A program made the translations under genes and the position numbers. This document shows positions 21,385 to 29,877 of a stretch of DNA of 64,000 bases, in pieces (position 1 is the stretch's first letter; the number at the start of each line of letters is the position of its first letter). The DNA comes from Hyphomicrobiaceae bacterium (GTDB taxonomy: Bacteria > Pseudomonadota > Alphaproteobacteria > Rhizobiales > Xanthobacteraceae): the NCBI GenBank assembly GCA_021324465.1, contig JAJPJB010000096.1, positions 62,001-126,000 on the forward strand, read 5' to 3'. The notes under the pieces were generated by a model, which was not told where the DNA came from, did not search any database, and was given only the letters and a program-made list of their open reading frames with translations.

Positions 21385-21476
21385 TCGCGCAATCGAAAGC
21401 GCGGGTGACGGCTGCGTGCCGGCGGGCTCGTCTCGCCGGCAGGGCACAGTCGCGAGCATCAGCGCAAAGCTAGCCG

Positions 21477-21605
21477 CTATTCCGGCGCCAGCGGTTGCGG
21501 TGTAGCCGGTGTCTTCGGACGGCGTTGTCGCGTCATGATGCAGCCGATCGGGACGATCGCGATCATCAAGGCAAAAATGATCCACAGCGCGAAATTGATC
21601 CACAT
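21477..21605 (-). CDS. 42-residue single-pass membrane miniprotein
   Basis: An ATG at 21605 opens a frame ending at TAG 21477-21479. It encodes 42 residues: about 23 hydrophobic residues (MWINFALWIIFALMIAIVPI and on to C23), then T-R-Q-R-R and a Pro-rich tail ending PLAPE. A GAGG sits 7 nt before the start. The clean split between a transmembrane helix and a positive, Pro-rich tail argues that it is real. It converges on the DoxX gene. The function is unknown. Confidence 0.6.
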   Translation of the reverse strand: MWINFALWIIFALMIAIVPIGCIMTRQRRPKTPATPQPLAPE

Positions 21606-21985
21606 GTGCGAGCCTCATTGCGCGCGGCCCTGCCCCAGCGCGGCGGTGCGCGGCGCGGTTGAAAAACGCCGCGATCAAAAAATAGCGGCGCCGATCAGGA
21701 GCTTTTTGAATGGCCCGCCGGAGGCACGGTCGCGGCCTTTGATTTGCGGGACGCCGGCAGGTTCCGCTGGCCGCTCTGCGACGAGTTTAGGAAATAGCGG
21801 GACGGCGGGGAAGCCATGGCTTGGTCGCGGCGCAGGACGGGCAGCGCGAAATGCCGGCCGAGGGGAATAAAATGCCATTATTCAGCCAAAGCCTTGGTAA
21901 TATGGTTTGCGGCCTAAAGTGGGTGCTCCGGGACGGGAGCTTTGGACTTGAAGCTTAAAGCCGAAAGCTGAAGACGGGGGCTTCA
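21606..21985. other. Intergenic region with no clear gene
   Basis: 380 bp between the miniprotein start and the 669-residue secreted protein. It should hold both divergent promoters. The last 100 bp are AT-richer. A minus-strand frame at 21675-21878 ends in a short hydrophobic stretch but lacks convincing coding character. I see no RNA gene. Confidence 0.5.
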
Positions 21986-23995
21986 TTGTTTTTTTCGCGC
22001 CGGCTCGCTGCTGCGGCGACAGCATCTATGCTGATCGCGGGCGGCTCACTGCTTTTCTTTTTTTTCTTGTCCGCTGGCGCCCGCGCGCAAGCCGCATCCC
22101 CGGCCTGCGAGGAGGCAGCCGAAGTCGCGATGCTGCCGGCGCCCATCACGCCATGGAATGGCGCGCCGTTACGCGTCCTCGTCGCCGCGGAGAAGCCGCT
22201 TTCGGGCGAGCTTTCGCTGATCGCCCCTGACGGCAGCGTTGCGGTCAAATCGCGCGAACGGCATGGAGGGCCGCCTTATTTCTGGTTTGCCGAGGTCGCC
22301 AGCCCGGCCGCTGGGACATGGCGTGCGACCCTTGCCTTGGACCGGGGTCCGGCCGGATGCAGCGCAATCGTGCGTGACATCGCGGTCGCCGCGCGCAAGC
22401 CACCGGGGCCTCCCGCCTCGGCAGGCAGCGTCTGGCAGATTCGCAATAGCTGGAACCGCATGACGGAAAATCTTTATTCCGCATGGGTCGCGAAGCTGTT
22501 CGACGGGCCGCCCGACGCCGATCTGTCCTGGAAGGCCTGGCACGAAGTCTTGCGCGACAAGTCGCGCAATTTTCTGTTCAACTATCTCGGCGCCGGCGAA
22601 GATAATGCCGCCGTAAGCCTCCGACCGGATTGCGCTGACTTCGTCTATTTCCTCCGCGCCTATTTCGCCTACAAGATGGGACTGCCGTTCGGCTATTCGA
22701 ACTGCTCGCGCGGCGCAGGCGGCTCGCCGCCCCGTTGTTATCAATGGTTCGACATCGAACACCCGCAAGTCACGCGCCCGGCGCCACCGCCAGACCAAAA
22801 TCCTCTGCCGGTGACCGCTACAGCCGCACCCGCGCCGCCCCCCGGCGTGCTGCAGCAAATGTTTGGTCAGCAGCCGGCTGCCTCCGCCGCAGCACCGGCG
22901 CCGGCAGCTTCGCCGCCGGCGCCGCGATCGACGGCAGTGCCTTCCTTTGCGCAATATCTGCGTGCGGTCGGCGACGTCGTTCATACCGGCTCGGTGCGCG
23001 TGTCGGCGAACGACGACAATACCGACTTCTACACCGTGCCGCTGACCGAGCAGGCGCTGCGCCCGGGGACCGTCTATGCCGACCCGTATGGCCATGTTCT
23101 GATGCTGGTGCAGCGCGTGCCGGAAGCAAACGGCGCGCCGGGCGTATTCCTCGCAGTCGACGCCGAGCCGGACGGCACGGTCACGCGCAAGCGCTTTTGG
23201 CGCGGCAACTTTCTGTTCGTGCACGAGCCGACGCTCGGCAGCCCGGGCTTCAAGCGCTTCCGGCCGATCGTGCAGGAGAGGAGCGGAAGCTTGCGGCGGC
23301 TGACCAATGCCGAGATCGCCAAGAATCTGCAATACGGCGACTTCTCGCTCGAACAGTCGCACATGAGCGCCGAGGATTTTTATGATCGCATGGACGATGT
23401 GATGTCGCCCGAGCCGCTCGATCCGGTGCGGGCGATGGAGGATGCGATCACCTCGCTCGAGGAGCAGGTGAAGACACGCGTTGTTGCCATCGAGAACGGA
23501 CGCAAATTCCAGAACAGCGGGCGCGGCGAGGCCGAGATGCCGAGCGGGCCGGCGATCTTCGAGACCAACGGTCCCTGGGAGGATTTTTCGACGCCGGCGC
23601 GCGATTTCCGCCTGTTGATCGCGATCGATGTGGTGCGCGGTTATCCGGACCACGTGGCGCGGCGCGCTGATCGCTATGCCATGCCAAGCGGCAAGGGCCC
23701 GGCGGAAGTGAAAGCGCAGCTGCAGGCGGTGCTGGCTTCCGACCTTGCCGCGCGCAAATTCTCCTATACGCGCAGCGACGGCTCGCAATGGACGCTGACG
23801 CTCAAAGACGTGCTCGACCGCGCCAATGATCTTGAAATGGCGTATAACCCCAATGACTGCGTCGAGCTGCGCTGGGGCGCGCCTGAGGGCAGCGACGAGG
23901 CGTCGACCTGCAAGCGCCACGCGCCCGCGGCGCAACGCGCCAAAATGGCGGAATACCGCAACTGGTTCCGCGAGCGACACTGGCCGCACGTTTAA
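21986..23995 (+). CDS. Large secreted protein with NlpC/P60-like catalytic pattern
   Basis: 669 residues from a TTG start. An N-terminal signal/anchor (residues 8-35, with SLLFFFFLSAG) precedes a beta-rich region to about 135. A possible papain-like core follows: Cys216 at the start of a helix (RPDCADFVYFL), then a Pro/Ala-rich insert (262-320), then His370 in ADPYGHVLMLV and an acidic Asp392. Cys-helix then G-x-x-x-x-x-x-x-G-H-V is the NlpC/P60/CHAP signature. The rest, to residue 669, is unrecognised. Export plus such a core suggests a peptidoglycan or other amidase. This is inference, as I recognise no named family. Confidence 0.8.
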   Translation: MFFSRRLAAAATASMLIAGGSLLFFFFLSAGARAQAASPACEEAAEVAMLPAPITPWNGAPLRVLVAAEKPLSGELSLIAPDGSVAVKSRERHGGPPYFWFAEVASPAAGTWRATLALDRGPAGCSAIVRDIAVAARKPPGPPASAGSVWQIRNSWNRMTENLYSAWVAKLFDGPPDADLSWKAWHEVLRDKSRNFLFNYLGAGEDNAAVSLRPDCADFVYFLRAYFAYKMGLPFGYSNCSRGAGGSPPRCYQWFDIEHPQVTRPAPPPDQNPLPVTATAAPAPPPGVLQQMFGQQPAASAAAPAPAASPPAPRSTAVPSFAQYLRAVGDVVHTGSVRVSANDDNTDFYTVPLTEQALRPGTVYADPYGHVLMLVQRVPEANGAPGVFLAVDAEPDGTVTRKRFWRGNFLFVHEPTLGSPGFKRFRPIVQERSGSLRRLTNAEIAKNLQYGDFSLEQSHMSAEDFYDRMDDVMSPEPLDPVRAMEDAITSLEEQVKTRVVAIENGRKFQNSGRGEAEMPSGPAIFETNGPWEDFSTPARDFRLLIAIDVVRGYPDHVARRADRYAMPSGKGPAEVKAQLQAVLASDLAARKFSYTRSDGSQWTLTLKDVLDRANDLEMAYNPNDCVELRWGAPEGSDEASTCKRHAPAAQRAKMAEYRNWFRERHWPHV

Positions 23996-24107
23996 GGCGT
24001 GGTATCTGGGATCAATCTCCAAAGCGGATGCATAGGCCTGTCGATGCCGGCAGAGGTCAGGAAGCGCCGTCGTCGGTCGCAACGGATAGTGCCTTTCCCG
24101 GTCTAAC

Positions 24108-24173
24108 AAATCACGGTGTCACGGGCGGAGCTGCTGCGCGGCAGCGAGGGTACCCTTGACCCCGTGATTTTTT
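24108..24173 (+). terminator. Probable intrinsic terminator after the secreted protein gene
   Basis: AAATCACGG at 24108-24116 pairs with CCGTGATTT at 24162-24170, and a nested TCACGGG (24119-24125) could pair with CCCGTGA (24161-24167). Inside are a GCTGC/GCAGC hairpin and a GGGTACCC palindrome. The outer stem runs directly into T6 (24168-24173). It lies about 115 bp after the upstream stop codon. Confidence 0.6.
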
Positions 24174-24252
24174 GGGAACTCTTGTGGCCGCTGCGATCGA
24201 CGGCGTGCAGTGGCCTTTGTTTGTTCTGTTCGTTACGGTAAGAGAGGCGGCC

Positions 24253-25071
24253 GTGCGAGAAGCCTGGATTTGCACCACCTGCGGCACGCAATACGAGCCC
24301 TCGGAAGAGCCGCCCGTGCGCTGCGCCATCTGCGAGGAAGAACGCCAATATGTCCTGCCCACCGGGCAGGTGTGGACGACGCTCGCACAACTGCGCAAGT
24401 CGCACATGGCGACGTTCCGGCGCGAGGCGGAGCTGATCGGCATCGGCACGTCGCCGGCTTTCGGCATCGGCCAGCGTGCGCTCCTGGTGCGCACGCCCGC
24501 GGGTAATGTGCTGTGGGACTGCGTCAGCCTGATCGACCAGGCGATGGTCGACATCATCAATGCGCTCGGCGGGCTCACCGCGATCGCAATTTCGCATCCG
24601 CACTACTACACCGCGATGGTGGACTGGAGCGCGGCATTCGGCGGCATTCCGGTCTATCTGCACGCAGCCGACAGAGCGTGGATCATGCGCTCGGCGCCGT
24701 GTCTCGAACTCTGGTCCGAGCAGACGAAACAGATATCGCCCGGACTGACCTTGATCCGTGTCGGCGGTCACTTTGACGGCGGCACGGTGATGCATTGGGC
24801 GGGCGGGGCCGGCGGCAAGGGCGCCTTGCTGTCCGGCGATCTCCTGCAGGTGGCGCCCGATCGGAAATTCGTCAGCTTCATGTGGAGTTATCCTAATTTC
24901 GTTCCGCTCGGCGAGAAGGCCGTGCGCGCCATCGCCGGGCGTCTCGAACCGTGGTCTTACGAGGTCATTTACGGCGCGTTCTGGGATCGCGTCATCGCTC
25001 GAGACGGCAAACGCGTGACGGCGGCGTCGGCCGAGCGCCACATCGCGATCCTCAACCGCGAGGCACGCTGA
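24253..25071 (+). CDS. MBL-fold metallohydrolase with N-terminal zinc ribbon
   Basis: 272 residues from GTG 24253, which has AGAGAGG just upstream. The longer frame adds no recognisable sequence. Residues 1-30 form a rubredoxin-like ribbon (Cys7/Cys10 and Cys24/Cys27). The metallo-beta-lactamase fold follows, with ISHPHYYTAMVDW, VGGHFDGGTVMHW and LLSGDLLQV. The usual H-x-H-x-D-H is reduced to H-P-H-Y-Y, so the second metal site is altered. The substrate is unknown. Confidence 0.82.
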   Translation: MREAWICTTCGTQYEPSEEPPVRCAICEEERQYVLPTGQVWTTLAQLRKSHMATFRREAELIGIGTSPAFGIGQRALLVRTPAGNVLWDCVSLIDQAMVDIINALGGLTAIAISHPHYYTAMVDWSAAFGGIPVYLHAADRAWIMRSAPCLELWSEQTKQISPGLTLIRVGGHFDGGTVMHWAGGAGGKGALLSGDLLQVAPDRKFVSFMWSYPNFVPLGEKAVRAIAGRLEPWSYEVIYGAFWDRVIARDGKRVTAASAERHIAILNREAR

Positions 25072-25228
25072 GGCCGCTGCGGACAGCAGACAGCCGAGAA
25101 CATTGGAAGTTACCGGCGTGCGCCACGGCGGCGCTCGGCGCTGTCGCTACCCCTCGCTGTGACCCGCGTCACACTGCGCTCGGTCTCCCCGGTGTTTCCA
25201 TCGCCGCGATTACGAACAAAGGGGACAA

Positions 25229-25555
25229 ATGCCGGCCTACTTCATTTCGGACGGGTTCGTGAAGGATCGTGAAGCGCTCAAAATTTTTCGCGAGCGGGCG
25301 GCCGCCTCGGTGTCCCGCTACGGCGGCCGCTATCTCGTTCGCGCAGGCGCCGTCGAGCCAGTGGAGGGCACCTGGAAGCCGCATGCCATCGTCGTTATTG
25401 AATTTCCTGACATCGAGCGTGCGCGGGCCTGGTATCGGTCCGCCGAATATGCTTCGGCGCTGGCGGTGCGCGACCAAGCAATCGGCCGGCAGCTCATTCT
25501 GGTCGAAGGGCTAAGCCCGCGCGATATGGAAGACGGCACGTTCGAATGGCTGTAG
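25229..25555 (+). CDS. DUF1330 domain protein
   Basis: 108-residue ferredoxin-like alpha/beta-barrel protein of the DUF1330 family, with YFISDGFVKD, a GGRYLVRAGAVEPVEG segment, and FPDIERARAWYRSAEYA. The domain is usually a dimer of unknown enzymatic role. It is full length and stands alone between the MBL gene and the HAD gene, on the same strand. Confidence 0.9.
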   Translation: MPAYFISDGFVKDREALKIFRERAAASVSRYGGRYLVRAGAVEPVEGTWKPHAIVVIEFPDIERARAWYRSAEYASALAVRDQAIGRQLILVEGLSPRDMEDGTFEWL

Positions 25556-25684
25556 GCTTTGTATCCGGCCGGAGGACCTGCAGTTCTCGCTCGGCAGCAT
25601 GGTTTTAACGGTCCCGGCGCGCGGCCGGACAAGCCGGCTATAAGAGCGAGCCCCCGTTAAATCGCTGGCCTGTGATTTCGACTG

Positions 25685-26362
25685 ATGAGCTCGACCGAAG
25701 ACATCGTTTTTCTATTCGACGTCGACAATACGCTTCTGGACAATGACGCGGTCCAGGGCGATCTGCGCGCGCACCTTGCCGAGACATACGGCGCAGTCGC
25801 GCGCGACCGCTATTGGGCAATTCTGGAAAGGCTGCGAAACGAGCTCGGCTATGTCGATTATCTCGGCGCGCTCAAGCGCTACCGGATGGAGGCCATGCAT
25901 CGCCCGGAAATTCTGCGCATGTCGAATTGGCTGGTCGATTATCCGTTTGCCGAGCGGCTTTATCCGTCGGCGCTCGCCGCGATTGGCCATGTGCAGCAGT
26001 GGGGACCGGCCGTCATTCTGTCCGACGGCGACGCGGTGTTTCAGCCGCGCAAGGTGGAGCGCGCGGGCCTGTGGCAAGCGGTCGGCGGCCGCGTCCTGAT
26101 CTATATCCACAAAGAGCGCGAGCTTGGCGATGTCGAGCGGCTCTATCCGGCCAAGCACTACGTGCTGATTGACGACAAGCTGCGCATTCTCACCGCGGTG
26201 AAGCAAATTTGGCGCGGACGGGTCACCACGGTCTTCGCCAAGCAGGGCCATTATGCGCTTGACCCGGACACGCTTGCGCACTACCCGGCCGCCGATATCG
26301 AGCTTGCCGCCATCGGCGAACTCCTAAATTGCGACCGTAGCACGCTGGCCCAGACCGACTAA
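25685..26362 (+). CDS. HAD-superfamily hydrolase
   Basis: 225 residues with the HAD motif I FDVDNTLLDND (nucleophile Asp12, acid Asp14), motif II VILSDGD, and motif IV VLIDDKLRIL with its acidic pair. A helical cap (about 20-95) marks a class C1 enzyme. Phosphatase activity on a small metabolite is expected. The substrate is unknown. The gene has its own spacing and no clear operon. Confidence 0.88.
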   Translation: MSSTEDIVFLFDVDNTLLDNDAVQGDLRAHLAETYGAVARDRYWAILERLRNELGYVDYLGALKRYRMEAMHRPEILRMSNWLVDYPFAERLYPSALAAIGHVQQWGPAVILSDGDAVFQPRKVERAGLWQAVGGRVLIYIHKERELGDVERLYPAKHYVLIDDKLRILTAVKQIWRGRVTTVFAKQGHYALDPDTLAHYPAADIELAAIGELLNCDRSTLAQTD

Positions 26363-26412
26363 AGCGGCCTCGCGCTTACGGGCTTCGCGCGATTAACGAG
26401 AGAGCGTCTGGC

Positions 26413-26862
26413 CTAGCGCCGCCGCGCGGGCAACGAGCGCTCGAGCGCCGGCAGGTCGCGCATTTCGGCCAGCGTTCGGCGGTCGAGAATGGTCGCGATC
26501 GCATTGCGCACTTCGAGCATCATCAGCCGCACCGCGCATTTTTTTTCACTGGGGCAGTCGTCGCAACGCTGATAAGCGGTGCGGCTCGCGCAGGCGACCG
26601 GCGCAAGCGGGCCGTCGAGCACCCGGATCACCTGACCGACGCGGATGTCCTCTGCCGCGCGCGCCAGCATGTAGCCGCCTTCCTTGCCGGTTTTGCTGTG
26701 CACAAAGCCGGCCTTGCGCAAGTCGCCGAGAATCGCATCAAGGAATTTTTTGGGGATATTGTTGGCCGTGGCGATGTCGCTGACAAAAGCGAGCTGGCCC
26801 GCCGGCATGCCGGCGAGATGAACCAGGGCCTTGAGACCGTATTTTCCCCTTCGCGTCAGCAT
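26413..26862 (-). CDS. Rrf2-family transcription regulator with cysteine cluster
   Basis: 149-residue winged-helix regulator of the Rrf2 family (MLTRRGKYGLKALVHLAG, then IPKKFLDAILGDLRKAGFV, then KEGGYMLARAA). A C-x8-C-x2-C-x5-C cluster (Cys91, Cys100, Cys103, Cys109) is where IscR/RirA/NsrR proteins bind an Fe-S cluster. It therefore probably senses iron, redox or nitric oxide state. The target is unknown. It lies 217 bp downstream of the cytochrome/propeller gene on the same strand. Confidence 0.9.
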   Translation of the reverse strand: MLTRRGKYGLKALVHLAGMPAGQLAFVSDIATANNIPKKFLDAILGDLRKAGFVHSKTGKEGGYMLARAAEDIRVGQVIRVLDGPLAPVACASRTAYQRCDDCPSEKKCAVRLMMLEVRNAIATILDRRTLAEMRDLPALERSLPARRR

Positions 26863-27079
26863 TCGACTATTCGCCCGCTCTTTGTGTTGCGCCTGGTGTT
26901 CGCCGTACCGTAAGCCGGCTTTTGCACATCATGCGCAAGAATCGCAGCCCCATTATGCGCACGCAGCGACGATCTATCACTTTTTTTACCGAGAACGGGA
27001 GATTTCGGTCTGGAGCAGCCGGCCCAAACGAAACAGCCGGGCGAGCGCCCGGCCGTAACGTTATTTGCATGCCGATGCC

Positions 27080-28750
27080 CTAGTTCGACGCCGGCTCGCC
27101 GGTTTCGAGCGGCTCGATCTTGACCAGCGCATGGTCATGATTGCTGCCGACCCAGAACGACACCGGCGTTGTCGAATTGTCGACGGCGACAGTGCGCATA
27201 TTGGTGTCTGACGGCATCAGGAATTGCACGGTCTTGCCGGTTCTCGCATCGAGCCGCACCACGCGATCGGAGCTCATGGTCGAAGCCCAAATGTCACCGT
27301 TCTTATCAAACTGCGCGCGGTACGGGAATGTGTAGGGCGGCAGCTGATATTCGGTGAACTGCTCGGTCTTGGGATCGAATACCGCGACCTTGTTGCCGCG
27401 ATATTCAGCGACGGTGATGCGGTCCTGGTCGTCTATCTCCATCCGGCGCAGCCGCGCGTGCGGCGTTGGCGGCGTATACCATGTGACTTGCAGCGTCTTG
27501 GCATCGATCTTGCCGAGATGGCCTTCGTCGAACTCGGCAAGCCAGAGATTGTTCTTTGAATCAGAGATCACCTGATATATGCCGTAATGCCGGCCTGGCG
27601 GCAACGCATCGGTCGGATGGAATTTCTCCCATTTGCCGGTGGCAAGATCGAGCCGGAAAATGTCCTGCGTGCCGACGCTCTTGGTCCAGACCTTGCCGTC
27701 GACATCGTGGCGCAGCCCGACGAAATTGAGCTGCACCCTGTTGTCGTTCCATTCCGGCGGCAGCGGATAATATTTGGTCTCGCCGGTCTTCGGATTGATG
27801 GTGCCGAGCGCGCCCTGGTACATCATGTCGAACCAGAGCTGGCCGTCTTTGTCGAATTCGAGGCTGAGCAGGCCAACCGGCGAGCCGGGTTTGATCTCCT
27901 TCACCGGGTATTCGGTGAGCTTGAGCGTCTTCGGATCGAATTTGCCGATGAATAGCTCGCCGAAATCGGTGTACCAGACGTTGCCGTCCTTATCGAGGAT
28001 GATGTCGTGCGGCTCGATGGTGGCGCGCGGCAGGCTGTATTCCGTGACGATTGCGCGCGTGGAATCGCCGGTCGGCCGCGGCAGCGTCTTGAGCCGATAG
28101 GGCCAGTAATCGACCGAGCTCAAATTGATCGAGGCCAGATATTCGGCTGCCTTGCGATATTGCTCGGGCGTGCCGGCGCGCGAGCGATCGAGCATCGGCT
28201 GCGGCTTGATCGGCTGGCTTACCGCGCCATAACCCTTCATGCGCGAGATCACGCCCATCCACTCATCGACATTGTGCGTAGAGCGCATGACGCGCTCGAG
28301 CGTGTGGCAGCCCGTGCAGTCGAGCAGGAAGGCCTTTTGCTCCTCGGTGCCGGGAATGCTCATCATCCATTCGGCATTGGTGAGCTCGCCGGCGAGATTC
28401 TTGGTCGGGACGAGCTTGAGATCGATCTTCGCCATATCCTGTGCGGCAAGGTCGGCAGCGGCGGGCGCCGCCAAATCGTAACCGACAGCCCGCGCGGCGA
28501 GCGTGTAATGCCCCGGCTCGAGCCGGCCTGCAGGAAACGCGTAGTGGCCCTTGGCATCGCTGGTCACGCTGACGGAAACGATCGAGCCGTCCTTATGGGC
28601 GGTGACGACGACGCCTTCCATCGGGCCTTCAGCATCGGAAGTGACCTGGCCGATAAGCGCGGCCGCTTCGTCGGCGCCGGCCGCCGACCAGGCGGCTTCG
28701 ATAAGCACGGCCGCAAGCACGCCCATGCCCAGCATGACGACGGATTTCAT
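27080..28750 (-). CDS. Secreted protein: carboxypeptidase-regulatory-like domain, CTGCH haem site, Vgb-like propeller
   Basis: 556 residues. Signal peptide at about 1-25, then a carboxypeptidase-regulatory-like beta-sandwich (about 33-112: LIGQVTSDAEGPMEGVVVTA). A c-type haem motif CTGCH spans Cys145-His149. A long beta-propeller follows with repeats such as DIILDKDGNVWYTDFG and QVISDSKNNLWLAEF, as in streptogramin lyase (Vgb). The ATG at 28750 has a GGGAGC site upstream. It is likely periplasmic. Fusion of a single c-type haem with this propeller suggests an electron-transfer or alcohol/sugar oxidation partner, but no activity is shown. Confidence 0.88.
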   Translation of the reverse strand: MKSVVMLGMGVLAAVLIEAAWSAAGADEAAALIGQVTSDAEGPMEGVVVTAHKDGSIVSVSVTSDAKGHYAFPAGRLEPGHYTLAARAVGYDLAAPAAADLAAQDMAKIDLKLVPTKNLAGELTNAEWMMSIPGTEEQKAFLLDCTGCHTLERVMRSTHNVDEWMGVISRMKGYGAVSQPIKPQPMLDRSRAGTPEQYRKAAEYLASINLSSVDYWPYRLKTLPRPTGDSTRAIVTEYSLPRATIEPHDIILDKDGNVWYTDFGELFIGKFDPKTLKLTEYPVKEIKPGSPVGLLSLEFDKDGQLWFDMMYQGALGTINPKTGETKYYPLPPEWNDNRVQLNFVGLRHDVDGKVWTKSVGTQDIFRLDLATGKWEKFHPTDALPPGRHYGIYQVISDSKNNLWLAEFDEGHLGKIDAKTLQVTWYTPPTPHARLRRMEIDDQDRITVAEYRGNKVAVFDPKTEQFTEYQLPPYTFPYRAQFDKNGDIWASTMSSDRVVRLDARTGKTVQFLMPSDTNMRTVAVDNSTTPVSFWVGSNHDHALVKIEPLETGEPASN

Positions 28751-28888
28751 TTGCTCGCTCCCTAAACCGCATTTTTCGCTCTGCCTATTTGCGCGTGCAG
28801 AGTCGGCGGATTCTGCTCCTGCGCGCTATTGTCGCACAAGGCCCGTTTCGGGCAGAGCGGGGTTGCGCTGCTGCGGACCGATGGCGGT

Positions 28889-29824
28889 TCAGGCGAGGTG
28901 CCGGAAGGTCGCATCGAGCACGAGACCGGCGAACAGGATTAGCCCGGCATCACGGTCGGATTTGAACAGTTTCAGGCAGTTGTCCGGATCGCTGATGTCG
29001 AGGCTTGCAATCTGCCAGGAAAGATGCGCGGCGAAGGCAACAAGCCCGAGAGCAAAAATGAAGCGTCCCCCCGCGGCAAAGCCGGCCGCACCGATCAGCA
29101 CGACGGCAATGCCGAAGAATAATGCAAGCATCGGTTTGCTCCGTTCGCCGAACAACAAGGCGGTCGATTTGATGCCGATCAGCGCATCGTCCTCGCGATC
29201 CTGGTGCGCATAGATTGTGTCATAGCCGATCACCCAGGAAATCGACCCGCCGTAGAGCAGGAGCGCCGGTCCATCGAGCCGCCCGAAGGCCGCCGCCCAG
29301 CCCATGAGCGCGCCCCAGGAAAACGCCAGGCCAAGCACGATTTGCGGCCAATAGGTGATCCGCTTCATGAACGGATAGATCGCGACAATGGCAAGCGAGG
29401 CGATGCCGAGCCAGATGGTGAACGGGTTGAAACTTATCAGAACTGCGAAGCCGATCAGCGCCTGCGCAATCAGGAACATGGCCGCTTGGGCCACGCTGAC
29501 TTGGCCCGACGGTATCGGGCGCGATCGTGTGCGTTCGACGCTCGCATCCAGGTCGCGGTCGACGATGTCGTTCCAGGTGCAGCCGGCGCCGCGCATGGCA
29601 AAGGCGCCAATGAAGAACAGCATGATGTGCCAGAGGCTCGGCCCGCGCGCCTGCGCCGCGACTGCCGCCAGCGCTGACGACCACCAGCATGGCAACAGCA
29701 AAAGCCACGAGCCGATCGGGCGATCGAGCCTGGCCAGCCGCAGATAAGGGCGCAACCAAAGCGGGGCGGTGGTGTCGACCCAATTGCCGGTCGAGTCTGC
29801 GACCGAACCGACGATACGGCTCAT
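28889..29824 (-). CDS. ubiA: 4-hydroxybenzoate polyprenyltransferase UbiA
   Basis: 311-residue membrane prenyltransferase that joins a polyprenyl chain to 4-hydroxybenzoate in ubiquinone synthesis. Two Asp-rich motifs bind Mg-diphosphate: NDIVDRDLD and YAHQDREDD. About eight hydrophobic helices are visible, including LLLLPCWWSSAL and VLGLAFSWGALMG. The N-terminal RLDRPIGSWLLLLP is typical. No other ubi genes are adjacent. Confidence 0.96.
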   Translation of the reverse strand: MSRIVGSVADSTGNWVDTTAPLWLRPYLRLARLDRPIGSWLLLLPCWWSSALAAVAAQARGPSLWHIMLFFIGAFAMRGAGCTWNDIVDRDLDASVERTRSRPIPSGQVSVAQAAMFLIAQALIGFAVLISFNPFTIWLGIASLAIVAIYPFMKRITYWPQIVLGLAFSWGALMGWAAAFGRLDGPALLLYGGSISWVIGYDTIYAHQDREDDALIGIKSTALLFGERSKPMLALFFGIAVVLIGAAGFAAGGRFIFALGLVAFAAHLSWQIASLDISDPDNCLKLFKSDRDAGLILFAGLVLDATFRHLA

Positions 29825-29877
29825 GGCAGCCTCATGCCTTGGTGCTGCGCCACTGGGCTGAATCTAGTGCGCGGTAC

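Noticed and set aside
21675-21878. Minus-strand frame ending KKLLIGAAIF, with a T6 run that could join it to a longer frame by frameshift
   Set aside because: After the shift the frame continues into sequence overlapping the miniprotein and DoxX antisense with no stop in a sensible place, so the hydrophobic stretch is likely chance.
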